Part shown: positions 1-9,766 of the stretch, one piece after another
Layout: each line of letters begins with the position of its first letter
How positions within the stretch are numbered: the first letter of the stretch is position 1
NCBI RefSeq assembly: GCF_000284015.1
Contig: NC_016943.1
Span: forward strand, 289,541-353,540
DNA: 64,000 bases
Direction: 5' to 3'
From: Blastococcus saxobsidens DD2
GTDB lineage: Bacteria > Actinomycetota > Actinomycetes > Mycobacteriales > Geodermatophilaceae
Position numbers and translations under genes: made by a program
The notes under the pieces: generated by a model
The model's database searches: none
What the model was told of the DNA's origin: nothing
What the model saw: the letters and a program-made list of their open reading frames with translations, nothing else

Positions 1-897
1 GCCATGTCGCCCGACCGGCTGCGGCAGGTGCGCGGGCCGGGCGCCGGCATGGTCTTCCAGGACCCGATGACCTCGCTGAACCCGGTGCTCACCATCGGCC
101 GGCAGCTGGTCGAGGGCATCCGCGCGCACGGCGACGTCTCCAAGGCCGCCGCCCGCTCGCGGGCCGCGGACCTGCTGCGGGAGGTCGGGCTGCCCGATCC
201 CGACCGCGCGCTGGACCGCTATCCGCACGAGCTCTCCGGCGGGATGCGGCAGCGGGTGGTCATCGCGATCGCGCTGTCCAACTCGCCGTCGCTGCTCATC
301 GCCGACGAGGCGACGACGGCGCTGGACGTCACGGTGCAGGCGCAGATCATCGACCTGGTCGAGAAGCTGCAGGCCGACCACGGCACCGGCGTCATCTGGA
401 TCACCCACGACCTCGGGGTCGTCGCCGGCATCGCCGACCGGGTGCTGGTCATGTACGGCGGGCGGTGCGTGGAGGACGGCACCGTGGACGACGTCCTGGA
501 GCGGCCGGCGCACCCGTACACCCGCGGCCTGCTCGGCTCGCTGCCCGACCTCGCCGCACCGGTGGGCCCGGACGGCGAGGTGCCCGAGCTGACCGCGGTG
601 CCCGGCCTCCCCCCGCCGCCCACCGACCTGCCGCCGGGGTGCGTGTTCTGGCCGCGCTGCCCGGTGCGCTCGGACCCGCGCTGCGAGCACGAGCAGCCGC
701 CGCTGGCAGTCGTCTCACGAGGTCCGGGCACCGCCGGCGCGATCGCGTCCGGAGCGACGTCGTCGGGCGCCCACGAGGGCGGCGCCCACCTCCCGCACCG
801 AGCCGCCACCTGGTGCGCCGAAGGGGCTCCCGGCACGGAGAGCCACGCCGCTGGAGGGACTTCCCGTGCCGCGAGCCCCTCGGGAGGGGACCGATGA
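1..897 (+). CDS. Oligopeptide/dipeptide ABC transporter ATP-binding protein (DppD/OppD type), 5' partial
   Basis: The frame is open at the left edge, so the N-terminus with Walker A is outside the window. Visible in order are the Q-loop (FQDP), the ABC signature LSGGMRQR near nt 232-255, Walker B with catalytic Glu (LLIADEATT), the switch His (ITHD) and the Cys-containing C-terminal motif of peptide importers ([15 protein letters not shown]). It would energise import of peptides or similar solutes together with the next gene. The tail after that motif is unusually long and low-complexity (about 55 residues) and its DNA holds a long inverted repeat at 823-879. The stop overlaps the next start (ATGA), so the two ATPases are translationally coupled. 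Family assignment is secure; the substrate is unknown. Confidence 0.93.
   Translation, partial: AMSPDRLRQVRGPGAGMVFQDPMTSLNPVLTIGRQLVEGIRAHGDVSKAAARSRAADLLREVGLPDPDRALDRYPHELSGGMRQRVVIAIALSNSPSLLIADEATTALDVTVQAQIIDLVEKLQADHGTGVIWITHDLGVVAGIADRVLVMYGGRCVEDGTVDDVLERPAHPYTRGLLGSLPDLAAPVGPDGEVPELTAVPGLPPPPTDLPPGCVFWPRCPVRSDPRCEHEQPPLAVVSRGPGTAGAIASGATSSGAHEGGAHLPHRAATWCAEGAPGTESHAAGGTSRAASPSGGDR
823..879. repeat. Long imperfect inverted repeat inside the dppD-like 3' end
   Basis: Arms GGGGCTC (823-829) and GGCACGG (832-838) pair with CCGTGCC (864-870) and GAGCCCC (873-879), giving 14 base pairs interrupted by one 2x2 mismatch, around a loop of about 25 nt. It sits in the coding tail of the upstream ATPase just before the next gene's start at 894. 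It could be an inserted palindromic element or an mRNA structure affecting the downstream gene. Confidence 0.5.
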
Positions 898-1940
898 GCG
901 ACGACGTCCTGGTCTCCGCGCGCGGGCTCGAGGTGCACTTCCCGGTCGGCGGCGGAGGGCTGCGGGGCAAGGCCGCCGGCGTGCTGCGCGCCGTCGACGG
1001 CGTGGACCTCGACATCCTGCGCGGCGAGGCGCTGGGTCTCGTGGGGGAGTCGGGCTGCGGGAAGTCCACGCTGGGCAACGCGCTGCTGCGGCTGGTCCCA
1101 CCCACCGGAGGCACGGTCACCTTCGACGGCACCGACGTCACCTCGCTGGACCGCCGCGGCCTCAAGGAGATGCGCCGCCGGGCCGGGATGGTGTTCCAGG
1201 ACCCGTTCGCCTCGCTCGACCCGCGGCGCACCGTGGCGCAGACGGTCAGCGAGCCCCTGGAGGTGCACGGCCTGCGGTCGGGTCGCCAGGAGCGGGCCGC
1301 GCGGGTGGGGGAGCTGCTGGAGCTGGTCGGGCTGGACCCCGTCGTCGCCGGACGCTATCCGCACGAGTTCTCCGGTGGGCAGCGGCAGCGGGTCGGCATC
1401 GCCCGCGCGCTGGCGGGGGAGCCGGACTTCCTGGTCTGCGACGAGGCGATCGCCTCCCTCGACGTCAGCGTGCAGGCGCAGGTGCTCAACCTGCTGCGCC
1501 GGCTGCAGCGGCAGCTCGGGCTCACGCTGCTGTTCATCTCGCACGACCTGTCCGCCGTCCGGCACATCTCCGACCGGATCGCCGTCATGTACCTGGGCCG
1601 GGTGGTCGAGGTCGGGCCGGCGGCGGCCGTGGGCAGCGATCCGCAGATGCCCTACACGCAGGCGCTGCTGTCGGCGGTGCCGGTGCCGCACCCGGCGCAG
1701 GAGCGGGCGCGCCAGCGGATCGTGCTGACCGGCGACGTGCCCTCGCCGTCGGCGGTGCCCAGCGGCTGCCGGTTCCGCACCCGCTGCCCGTACGTGTTCG
1801 GGCCGTGCGACGACGTCGACCCGGCGCTGCAGCCGGCCGGGGCGCCCGGCCAGCTGGCCGCCTGCCATCTGCACGGCGTCGTCGGGACGCCGGTGACGAA
1901 GACCCCCGAGGGCGTCACGGCCGAGCCGTCCTCCCGCTGA
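894..1940 (+). CDS. Oligopeptide/dipeptide ABC transporter ATP-binding protein (DppF/OppF type)
   Basis: A complete 348-residue ATPase. It begins [20 protein letters not shown] and contains Walker A (GESGCGKST), Q-loop FQDP, signature [15 protein letters not shown], Walker B ([12 protein letters not shown]), switch His (ISHDL) and the C-terminal oligopeptide-importer Cys motif (CRFRTRCPY). The start was chosen at ATG 894 because it overlaps the upstream stop (ATGA) and gives the normal family length. It pairs with the upstream DppD-like ATPase as the two cytoplasmic motors of a peptide-type importer; the permeases and binding protein are probably upstream, outside the window. The next gene is convergent. 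Confidence 0.95.
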   Translation: MSDDVLVSARGLEVHFPVGGGGLRGKAAGVLRAVDGVDLDILRGEALGLVGESGCGKSTLGNALLRLVPPTGGTVTFDGTDVTSLDRRGLKEMRRRAGMVFQDPFASLDPRRTVAQTVSEPLEVHGLRSGRQERAARVGELLELVGLDPVVAGRYPHEFSGGQRQRVGIARALAGEPDFLVCDEAIASLDVSVQAQVLNLLRRLQRQLGLTLLFISHDLSAVRHISDRIAVMYLGRVVEVGPAAAVGSDPQMPYTQALLSAVPVPHPAQERARQRIVLTGDVPSPSAVPSGCRFRTRCPYVFGPCDDVDPALQPAGAPGQLAACHLHGVVGTPVTKTPEGVTAEPSSR

Positions 1941-1962
1941 TCATCCGCCGGGTCGGGCCGGC

Positions 1963-3183
1963 TCAGACCGCCTCGCCGACCAGCCGGGGGCGCGCGGCGG
2001 CCAGCCCGATGGCGAGTTGCACGGTGACGACCACCAGCAGGACCACCAGCCCGGCCGCCCAGCCGCCGGTGGCCTGGTGCAGCAGCCCGATGCCGAGCGG
2101 CCCGGTGGCGGCCAGCAGGTAGCCCAGGCTCTGCGCGGACGCCGACAGCCGTCCGGTCTGGCCGACGTCCCGGGTGCGCTGGAGGATCAGCGTCATGGCG
2201 AGCGGGAACGACGCGCCGCTGCCGAGGCCGTAGAGGAGCGCCCACAGCAGCGGAGCCGCAGCGGGGGCGAGCAGCAGGCCGAGCAGGCCGGCCAGGACAG
2301 GCAGGGAGCCGACCAGCACCCAGCCGCCCTGACCCGGCCGGCGGGCGGCGAGCGGCGGCACCAGGAGGGACGCCGGCAGGCCCAGCGCGACCGCCAGCGC
2401 CAGGATCCCGCCCGCGGCGACGGGGGAGACGCCGGCCTCGGTCTCGAGGATCTCGGCCAGCCAGGTCAGCATCGAGTAGAAGGCCAGCGACTGGAGCCCG
2501 AAGAACAGCGTGACGGCGAGCGCCACGCGGTCGCGCAGCACGGCCGTGCGGGCGCCCTGAGGTGCGGGGGCCGGCCGGGAGACGTCGCGCCGCGCGCGGG
2601 TCAGGAGCGCCATGGCGACCAGCGCCGCGAGCACCAGCCCGCCCCAGAGGGCCAGGCCGGTGAGCGCGCTCCCGGCGGCGTTCGCCAGGGGCTGGGCGAG
2701 GCCGGCTCCGATGCTGGCCGAGGCGGCCATCGAGGCGACGATCATGCCGAGGACGAGGGCGCTCCGGTTGCCGTAGTCGGCGCGGGCGGCCGCGGGCAGG
2801 AGCACGTTGGCGACGGCGATGCCGCCGGTGAGCACCACGGTGCCGACGTAGAGCCCCGGGGCGCCGGCCAGGCGCAGCGCCACGCCGGCGGCGATGGCGA
2901 CGACGCCGAGGAGGACCGCACGGTGCACGCCGAACCGCGTCGCGAGCGCGGGCGCGAACGGGGAGACCAGCCCGAAGCACACCAGCGGCAGGGCGGTGAC
3001 GACGGCGAGCGCGCCGGTGGAGAGCGACAGCTCCGCGCCCAGCTCGCCCAGCAGAGGGCCGACGGCGGCGAACGGGGCGCGCAGGCACAACGCCACCAGT
3101 ACCAGGGCCACGGCCGGGAGCACCAGCAACCACCCCGAGCGGCGGGTGCCCGGAACCTGCTGCGCCTCGGTCCCCGGTGCCAT
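1963..3183 (-). CDS. MFS transporter, CynX/NimT-like
   Basis: A 406-residue very hydrophobic protein with about twelve predicted membrane segments. The first begins near residue 18 (WLLVLPAVALVLVALCLRAPFAAVG) and is followed by the LRAPFAAVGPLL pattern and a central basic cytoplasmic loop, as in the cyanate/nitroimidazole (CynX/NimT) branch of the major facilitator superfamily. Its job is probably drug or small-anion transport across the plasma membrane; the substrate cannot be read from sequence. It stands alone, convergent with the ABC ATPases with 22 bp between stops. Confidence 0.85.
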   Translation of the reverse strand: MAPGTEAQQVPGTRRSGWLLVLPAVALVLVALCLRAPFAAVGPLLGELGAELSLSTGALAVVTALPLVCFGLVSPFAPALATRFGVHRAVLLGVVAIAAGVALRLAGAPGLYVGTVVLTGGIAVANVLLPAAARADYGNRSALVLGMIVASMAASASIGAGLAQPLANAAGSALTGLALWGGLVLAALVAMALLTRARRDVSRPAPAPQGARTAVLRDRVALAVTLFFGLQSLAFYSMLTWLAEILETEAGVSPVAAGGILALAVALGLPASLLVPPLAARRPGQGGWVLVGSLPVLAGLLGLLLAPAAAPLLWALLYGLGSGASFPLAMTLILQRTRDVGQTGRLSASAQSLGYLLAATGPLGIGLLHQATGGWAAGLVVLLVVVTVQLAIGLAAARPRLVGEAV

Positions 3184-3292
3184 GGCTCCATGCTGCCCTT
3201 CGCCTCCGGGTGCCCCGCATCGGGTGCGGCGGCGGCCGGGACGACGCCCCGCGCGACCGGCGGCCGCGCACGCACTAGCCTCGACGGCGCCA

Positions 3293-3380
3293 GGAGGGCT
3301 CGCCTAGTGGCCGATGGCGGCGGTCTTGAAAACCGCTAAGAGGTAACCCCTCTTCGTGGGTTCGAATCCCACGCCCTCCG
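3293..3380 (+). tRNA. tRNA-Ser (anticodon UGA)
   Basis: Acceptor arms 3293-3299 and 3373-3379 pair perfectly (GGAGGGC with GCCCTCC), with discriminator G at 3380. The anticodon stem is 3320-3324/3332-3336 and the anticodon TGA lies at 3327-3329. A long variable arm and the T-loop GTTCGAATC follow, which is the class II serine layout. CCA is not encoded. A degraded integrase lies directly downstream, so the 3' end of this tRNA is a likely attachment site. Confidence 0.96.
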
Positions 3381-3458
3381 CTCCTGACCAGCGGGTTCGC
3401 GCTGACCGAAGAGCTCCAGTCGACGGGCGTCCGGCGCCGCCACCCGGTCGCGTGCCCG

Positions 3459-4332
3459 CTACGTGCCCGTACGGTTCGGCGTCGTGCCCGCTGCGGGGTG
3501 CCCGAGGCGGGCCGCGACCTCGGCATTGCGCTGCTCAGCCGCGTGCTGGTAGATCATCGCCGCGCGGGACGACGAGTGGCCGGCGCGCCGCATGACCTCG
3601 GCCAGGGTCGCCCCGCTCTGCGCCGCCAGGGTGAGGCCCGCATGCCGCAGATCGTGCAGATGGACGCCGGCCAGGCTGGCTGCTCGCCGGGACGTGCTCC
3701 AGGCGGCGTGGACGTGATGGGCGCGGAGGGCTCCCGTTCCTCCGCGCGAACAGCCGAGCCGTTGGCAGCGCCGGGGAGCGGGTCTTCAGGTGTCCGGCCA
3801 GTGCCGAGACCCCCTGCGGCGGGAGGTGGATGACGCGCTGGCTCCCCACCTTCGGTGGACTCTCCACGGGGCCGGCGTCCGTCTCCACGACCTGCCGCTG
3901 CACGGTCACGGTGCCGTTGTCCATGTCGATGTCGCCGATGCGGAGAGCCAGCAGCTCGCCGAGGCGCAGATGAGCCCGGAAGGCCAGGTCGACGAGGCCC
4001 CGGAGATTCTCCGGCATGTTGGCGGATAGGCGCTGCACATGGTCGAGGTCCAGCAGCGGTCGCTCGTCGCTGCGGGCCTGGCCCGCCCCCGTGATCCGAC
4101 AGGGGGTCCAGGGGAGCGCGTCGTCCGCGACGGCCGTGGCCAGGACAGCGTGGAGGAGGGCGTAGGCCTGTCTGGTCGCCGTTGGGCCGGTGGCTGCGCT
4201 GGTCTCGGCATGCCATCGCCGCACGGCTGCCGGAGTTGTGCGGTCGAGCGGCAGGCTCCCCAGCGCGGGGTCACCGAGTCCTCGACCGTCATGTTCAGGC
4301 CGGGCATGTGGTCGCAACCAGAGGGCCATCAC
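3459..4332 (-). pseudogene. Tyrosine recombinase (phage/ICE integrase), truncated and frameshifted
   Basis: Translation from about 4332 gives a core-binding region ([19 protein letters not shown]), then the catalytic domain with LRLGELLALRIGDIDMDNG carrying the first catalytic Arg. Near 3715-3760 the homology shifts to another frame, which encodes HLHDLRHAGLTLAAQSG, a GHSS box and IYQHA with the catalytic His/Arg and Tyr, and stops at 3459-3461. So at least one frameshift splits the gene, and the usual N-terminal arm-binding domain is missing. It reads toward tRNA-Ser and ends 78 bp from it, typical for an integrase whose attB is the tRNA 3' end. It is probably inactive, a scar of an integrated element. 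Confidence 0.88.
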
Positions 4333-4403
4333 TCCAGGAGGTCCGGGGCGCGGCTGCCCTGGCGGGCGATTCTTCGCTGCCTGGTCGGATTGAGAGACTT
4401 GCG

Positions 4404-5465
4404 ATGTCGAATGCCATCCCCCTGCACCACTACGGTGCGTTCATGATGGGCGGCGTCCGCTTCATGTGGTCGGCGGTCGGGGCGCGGATCGCCTACACCA
4501 CCCTGGGGTCGGGGCCGCCGCTGATCGTCATCCCACCCTGGCTGACCCACCTCGATGCGCTGACCTCCTTGTCGGGCTATCGCCGGTTCCACGAGGTCCT
4601 CGGTCGGGACCACACGGTCGTGCTCTACGACCGCTGGGGGACCGGCCTGTCCGACCGGGATCGGACGGACTTCTCGCTGGACGGGGAGGTGCAGGTCCTG
4701 GTCGACCTGGCTGATCAGCTGAGGTTCCGGCGGTTCGCCGTCCTGGGCCCGTCGCACGGCGGACCGACCGCCGTGGCCGTGGCTCATCGCCAACCGCGCC
4801 GGGTGTCCCACCTGATCCTCTACGGCACCGGCGCCCGGACACTGATCGACGCCACGACGTGGCCTCCGTTACGCGAGCTGATCCTGGCCAACTGGCCGGC
4901 CGCGACCAGAGCGATCGCCGCCCTCGCCACGCCCGGCTGCGATGCCGATGACGTGGGGGCCTTCGCGGCGGTGATGCACGCCTCGGCCACCCCTGAGATG
5001 ACCGTCGCGCTCCAGGACGCGGCAGGCTCCTACGACCTCACGGAGGCCCTGGGCCAGCTTCAGACACCCACCTTGGTGCTCAACCGGTGGGGAGATCCGT
5101 TCGTCTCACCCGAGGCGGCGCGGCGGTTGGCAGGACGGATACCCGGGGCCGTCCTCGAGTTGGTCGACGGCGAGGCACACGTTCATCTGGTCGGGGACAG
5201 CGCCGTGCTCGCCGAGCGCATCACGGCCTTCACCGGGGGCGCCCACCACAGATCGTCGGCGCAGCTGACCGCCCGCGAGGCCGAAGTGCTCCAACTCGTC
5301 GCGGAAGGCTGCACGAACGCCGAGGCGGCCCGGCGACTCCACCTGAGCGTCCGCACCGTGGAACGGCACCTGCTGAACTCCTACGCGAAGCTTGGCGTGC
5401 ACGGTCGGACGGAGGCCGTCGGGCAGTGGCTGTCCCGCCCCGGCCGGCCGGTCACCCCTGCGTAG
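4404..5465 (+). CDS. Alpha/beta hydrolase fused to C-terminal LuxR-type HTH
   Basis: About 353 residues. The N-terminal 270 residues are an alpha/beta hydrolase: an [19 protein letters not shown] opening, [10 protein letters not shown], nucleophile elbow GPSHGG (Ser), and a late GEAHVHL segment supplying the likely catalytic His. The last 65 residues ([20 protein letters not shown], then SVRTVERHL) are a GerE/LuxR DNA-binding domain. It looks like a one-piece regulator that senses or processes a small ligand. Start ATG 4404 is uncertain because the ribosome site is weak; ATG 4443 or 4464 are alternatives. It follows the integrase scar and may be former element cargo. Confidence 0.85.
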   Translation: MSNAIPLHHYGAFMMGGVRFMWSAVGARIAYTTLGSGPPLIVIPPWLTHLDALTSLSGYRRFHEVLGRDHTVVLYDRWGTGLSDRDRTDFSLDGEVQVLVDLADQLRFRRFAVLGPSHGGPTAVAVAHRQPRRVSHLILYGTGARTLIDATTWPPLRELILANWPAATRAIAALATPGCDADDVGAFAAVMHASATPEMTVALQDAAGSYDLTEALGQLQTPTLVLNRWGDPFVSPEAARRLAGRIPGAVLELVDGEAHVHLVGDSAVLAERITAFTGGAHHRSSAQLTAREAEVLQLVAEGCTNAEAARRLHLSVRTVERHLLNSYAKLGVHGRTEAVGQWLSRPGRPVTPA

Positions 5466-5573
5466 TCCTGCGCACGACGGGTGTCTCGCAGCCCACGGAG
5501 CCCGGTCGAGCCCGCGCAGACCTGCGCAGCCGCACCGATGCCCTCGGGAGGCGCCGGTCCCTACCGTCCCCGT

Positions 5574-7190
5574 ATGACCGACCGACCGGCATCCGAGTCA
5601 CTGCCCGAGCTCTCCGGCGCACACGTCCTCGCCCAAGCGCCCTCCATCTCCGGCGCAGCGGTGGGCACCGTCGACCCGCCCGACGGCCACGCGCCCGCCG
5701 CGGCAGATCCGGCCACCGCGCGACGCCCAGGTTCCGCGCCGTTGACGGATCACCCGAGGTCGGACACGACGGGCCTGCGCCACGACAGCCTGGACGGACT
5801 CCGGACCCGGGTCACGGGCGGGTTGATCACACCGGAGGACGACGGCTACGACGACGCGCGCCGGGTCTGGAACGCGGACATCGACCGGCGCCCGGCCGTC
5901 ATCGTGCAGTGCGCATCGGCACACGACGTCGCGGCCGCGGTGACCGTCGCCGCCGACGAAGGCGTGGAGATCGCCGTCCGCGGCGGCGGGCACAGCATGT
6001 CGGGCGCCTCGGTCGTCGACGGTGGCATGGTGATCGACCTGGGCCGACTCAACCACGTCGTCGTCGATCCGGACACCCGCCGGGCGCGCGTGGGGGGCGG
6101 TGCCCTTCTCGGCGATCTGGACGCCGCGACCCAGCAGCACGGCCTCGCCGTACCGTCCGGTGTGGTCAGCCACACCGGAGTGGGCGGGCTGACACTCGGC
6201 GGCGGCATGGGCTGGCTGACCCGCAAGGCCGGCCTCACCATCGACAACCTGGTCTCCGCCGAGATCGTGACCGCCGACGGCGAGATCCGCCACGTCTCGG
6301 CGCAGGACGATCCCGACCTGTTCTGGGCCATCCGCGGCGGCGGCGGCAACTTCGGAGTCGTGACGCAGTTCGAGTTCCGGCTCATCGAAGCCGGCCCGAT
6401 CGTGCACCTGGGTCTGCTCTTCTGGGGTCTCGACCAGGGCCGCGAGGTGCTGCGGCTGGCCCGCGAGGTCATGGCGACCCTCCCGCCCGACCTCAACATG
6501 ATCATCGCGGGGCTCCAGGCGCCGCCGGCACCCTTCGTGCCCGAACAGCACCAGCTGCAGCCCGGCTACGCCCTCCTCGTCACCGGGTTCTCCTCCGGCG
6601 ACGAGCACGAGGGCCTGCTGAACCGCATCCGTGGCGCGCTGCCGCCGGTGTGGGAGTACGTCACCCCGATGCCCTACGTCGCCCTGCAGCAGATGCTCGA
6701 CGAACCCAACGCCTGGGGCTTCCACGACTACGACAAGGGCGCCTACCTCGAGGAGCTCTCCGACGCCGCGATCGACGTCATCGTGAAGCACCTGCCCGGC
6801 AAGAGCTCGCCGCTGTCCGTGCTGCTGCTCTACCGGCTCGACCAGGCCTACTCCGAGATCCCCGACGACGCCACCGCGTTCAGCGGCGGACGCTCACCCC
6901 GCTACGCGGTGTTCATCGTCGCGGTCTGCCCGGCCCCCGACCTGCTCGTCTCCGACCGAGCCTGGGTCCGAGAGCTGTGGCAGGCACTGCAGCCGTACAC
7001 GCCCCACTTCGGGTTGTACGTCAACGCACTGACCGACGCCGATGACGACCGCGTGAGGTCGGCATACGGCCCCGACAAATACCGGCGCCTCGCCCGGATC
7101 AAAGCCGCCTACGACCCCGGGAACCTCTTCCATCACAACTCGAACATCAAGCCCGCTCAGCAGAGGGCGGGGTGGCAAGCCGGTCAGTGA
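5574..7190 (+). CDS. FAD-linked oxidoreductase (PCMH/BBE, berberine-bridge type)
   Basis: 538 residues. An about 70-residue low-complexity N-terminus precedes the FAD-binding PCMH domain: RGGGHSMSGASVVDGG, with His140 in the position used for covalent FAD attachment, then GGLTLGGGMGWLTRKAGLT. A BBE-type C-terminus ends with YDPGNLFHHNSNI, which helps bind the flavin. Family members oxidise alcohols, sugars or aromatic natural products with O2; the substrate is unknown. Start ATG 5574 is supported by a leaderless-type promoter: TACCGT at 5562-5567 lies six bases before it, while no good ribosome site is present. Confidence 0.88.
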   Translation: MTDRPASESLPELSGAHVLAQAPSISGAAVGTVDPPDGHAPAAADPATARRPGSAPLTDHPRSDTTGLRHDSLDGLRTRVTGGLITPEDDGYDDARRVWNADIDRRPAVIVQCASAHDVAAAVTVAADEGVEIAVRGGGHSMSGASVVDGGMVIDLGRLNHVVVDPDTRRARVGGGALLGDLDAATQQHGLAVPSGVVSHTGVGGLTLGGGMGWLTRKAGLTIDNLVSAEIVTADGEIRHVSAQDDPDLFWAIRGGGGNFGVVTQFEFRLIEAGPIVHLGLLFWGLDQGREVLRLAREVMATLPPDLNMIIAGLQAPPAPFVPEQHQLQPGYALLVTGFSSGDEHEGLLNRIRGALPPVWEYVTPMPYVALQQMLDEPNAWGFHDYDKGAYLEELSDAAIDVIVKHLPGKSSPLSVLLLYRLDQAYSEIPDDATAFSGGRSPRYAVFIVAVCPAPDLLVSDRAWVRELWQALQPYTPHFGLYVNALTDADDDRVRSAYGPDKYRRLARIKAAYDPGNLFHHNSNIKPAQQRAGWQAGQ

Positions 7191-7501
7191 GTTGCATGGG
7201 AAGGCGGGTGGCTGGCCATCGCAACCGCGTGGCCGGAAAGGCCGACCTCCGCCACCGCCCGTCCCACGGCGTGGGACGCGGCGAGCGGGCGTCGATCCGG
7301 GCGACGGATGATCCGCGGCGGTAGAGATGCAGGTTGCGCCGCGGTTGACCCTGCTCCGTGAATTCGCTCCGTGATCGGCCGGTGTCGATTTGTAGACAAC
7401 GATGCTGCGCTCACCTAACGTCCCGGACGACCGTCCGTGAGGGCGCCGGTGACTCCCGCCGGTCGGCTGGGCGGTCGTCCTCCGACCCAGGAGCAGCATC
7501 C
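7191..7501. other. Intergenic region upstream of the M6 protease
   Basis: About 310 bp without a convincing gene. It presumably carries the protease promoter; a short hairpin (CGGAC/GTCCG) lies near 7433-7440, and a good ribosome site AGGAG sits at 7489-7493. No RNA gene or repeat was recognised. Confidence 0.5.
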
Positions 7502-9766
7502 GTGAAGAGATCCCTGGCCGTCGTCGTCGGCGCCGCCCTGGTCATGGCGGTCCCCGTGACGGCCTCTGCCGCACCGCCCGCCGAGGGCGCCCCCGCGCCC
7601 CCCGCCCGCGCGCATGACCTGACCAGCCCGCTGGCCGACAAGCAGCGTGAGCTGCGCGCCGCCGCCCTCGAGAAGGTGCTCCGCGGCGAGGCCACCCCGC
7701 AGGGCGAGAACAAGGTCGTCCAGGTCGCGAAGGGGCAGTACGTCGAGCTGGCCCAGGAGGACAGCGACGCCATCTGGACCATCCTCGGCGAGTTCGCCGA
7801 CCTGCCGCACAACAGCATCCCGGAACCGGACCGGGCGGTGGACAACAGCACCATCTGGGCCGAGGACTTCTCGCAGCCGTACTTCGCGGAGCTGCTGTAC
7901 AGCACCGAGGCCGGCGTGAACTCGGTGGCGAACTTCTACGAGGAGCTCTCCTCCGGCCGGTACACCGTCACCGGTGAGGTCGAGGACTGGGTGCAGGTAC
8001 CCGGCACCGGCGCCTCCTACGGCGACAACGACCTGGGCGACGCGGTCACCTGGACGTTCGTCAACGACACGATGAACACCTGGTACGCGGGTCAGCTCGA
8101 CTCCGGGAAGACCGTCGCGCAGATCGACGAGTACCTGTCGCAGTTCGACGTCTGGGACCGCTACGACCACGACGACGACGGCGACTTCGACGAGGCCGAC
8201 GGCTACATCGACCACTTCCAGGCCGTGCACAGCGGCATGGGTGAGGAGGTCGGCGGCGGCGTCCTCGGTGACGACGCCATCTGGTCGCACCGCTGGTACA
8301 ACCAGACCACCGGGATCGGCGAGGGCGGGCCGACCATCGACGGCCACACCGTGCCCTTCGGCGGCGCCCGCGTCGGCCAGTCGAAGTACTGGGTCGGCGA
8401 CTACACGGTCGAGCCGGAGAACGGCGGGGTCGGCGTCTTCGCCCACGAGTTCGCCCACGACCTCGGCCTGCCCGACCTCTACGACACCTCGGGCAACAGC
8501 GGTGGCGCGGAGAACAGCACCGCCTTCTGGACGCTGATGAGCTCCGGCTCCTACGGCAACTCCGGCCAGCCGGCCGACGGCATCGGCACCAAGCCGATCC
8601 ACATGGGCGCCTGGGAGAAGCTGCAGCTGGGCTGGCTGAACTACGAGCTGGTGCAGCCGGGCGCCAAGCTCAGCACCAAGCTCGGCCCGTCGACGGCGAA
8701 CACCAAGCAGGCCCAGGCCGTCATCGCGCTGCTGCCGGACCGCGAGGTCACCACCACCGTCGGCGCGCCCCACGAGGGCACCGACTTCTGGTACTCCGGT
8801 TCGGGTGACGGCCTGGACCACGCCATGCTGGCTCCGCTGCCGGCCGGCGGCACCACCCTGACCGCCCAGGTGGCGTACGAGATCGAGCCGGACTGGGACT
8901 ACGCCTACGCGGTCTACTCCACCGACGGCGGGAAGACCGTCACCTCGCTGCAGACCAACCGGTCGACGAGCACCGACCCCAACGGCCAGAACTTCGGCCA
9001 CGGCATCACCGGCGGCACCGGTGGCGAGTGGGTCGACCTGACGGTCGACGTCAGCCAGGTCCCTGCCGGCGCGCAGATCGGCTTCCGCTACTGGACCGAC
9101 GGCGCCGTGGCGGAGCCGGGCCTGCAGGTCGACGCCGTGGAGATCGGCGACACGCCCATCACCGCCTGGACGCTGAACGGCTTCGAGCAGACCACCGGCA
9201 CGACCACGGAGGACTTCTTCAACGCCTACCTCCTGGAGAACCGCGCGTACACGGCGTACGACGACAGCCTGCGGACCGGCCCGTACAACTTCGGGAACCC
9301 GACACAGCCGGGCTGGGCGGAGCACTTCCCGTACCAGGACGGTCTGCTGATCAGCTACTGGAACAGCCAGTACGGCGACAACAACGTCGGCGCCCACCCG
9401 GGTGCCGGGCTGATCCTGCCGGTCGACGCCCACCCGGGGCTGCTCTACGAGCCGACCGACGACGAGGGCACCGACCGCACCGACGGCGAGAGCTGGCGGC
9501 CGCGGGTTCAGTCCTACGACTCCACCTTCGGGCGGCAGGCCACGGACCGGTTCACCCTGCACGACCCGGACACCGGTGTGGCCGGCACCGTCGGCGGTCT
9601 CCCGGCCGTCCCGACCTTCGACGACACGCTGGACTGGTGGGTTGCTCCGGGTGAGCAACCGGACGCCAACGGCTGGACCGGCGTCGACGTCCCGAAGACC
9701 GGCACGAGGATCACCGTCGTGAGCACCAGCGCCCACGACACCTTCATGCAGGTGCGGATCAACTGA
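7502..9766 (+). CDS. Secreted M6-family metalloprotease (immune inhibitor A type)
   Basis: 754 residues from GTG 7502, chosen because AGGAG (7489-7493) lies 8 nt upstream and the N-terminus is then a clean signal peptide (MKRSLAVVVGAALVMAVPVT, then ASA before the cleavage site). The peptidase M6 domain carries the zinc motif HEFAHDLGLPD (His315, Glu316, His319) with a downstream Asp ligand. The C-terminal half contains beta-rich immune-inhibitor-A segments. It is an extracellular zinc endopeptidase, probably for protein scavenging. A strong palindrome lies just after its stop and may end the transcript. Confidence 0.92.
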   Translation: MKRSLAVVVGAALVMAVPVTASAAPPAEGAPAPPARAHDLTSPLADKQRELRAAALEKVLRGEATPQGENKVVQVAKGQYVELAQEDSDAIWTILGEFADLPHNSIPEPDRAVDNSTIWAEDFSQPYFAELLYSTEAGVNSVANFYEELSSGRYTVTGEVEDWVQVPGTGASYGDNDLGDAVTWTFVNDTMNTWYAGQLDSGKTVAQIDEYLSQFDVWDRYDHDDDGDFDEADGYIDHFQAVHSGMGEEVGGGVLGDDAIWSHRWYNQTTGIGEGGPTIDGHTVPFGGARVGQSKYWVGDYTVEPENGGVGVFAHEFAHDLGLPDLYDTSGNSGGAENSTAFWTLMSSGSYGNSGQPADGIGTKPIHMGAWEKLQLGWLNYELVQPGAKLSTKLGPSTANTKQAQAVIALLPDREVTTTVGAPHEGTDFWYSGSGDGLDHAMLAPLPAGGTTLTAQVAYEIEPDWDYAYAVYSTDGGKTVTSLQTNRSTSTDPNGQNFGHGITGGTGGEWVDLTVDVSQVPAGAQIGFRYWTDGAVAEPGLQVDAVEIGDTPITAWTLNGFEQTTGTTTEDFFNAYLLENRAYTAYDDSLRTGPYNFGNPTQPGWAEHFPYQDGLLISYWNSQYGDNNVGAHPGAGLILPVDAHPGLLYEPTDDEGTDRTDGESWRPRVQSYDSTFGRQATDRFTLHDPDTGVAGTVGGLPAVPTFDDTLDWWVAPGEQPDANGWTGVDVPKTGTRITVVSTSAHDTFMQVRIN

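Noticed and set aside
3373-3380. Second attachment site matching the tRNA-Ser 3' end
   Set aside because: No further copy of this 3' end noticed in the window, so element borders cannot be fixed.
5087-7045. Long plus-strand frame overlapping the hydrolase-LuxR and FAD oxidoreductase genes
   Set aside because: Arg/Pro-rich shadow in another frame of two recognisable genes.
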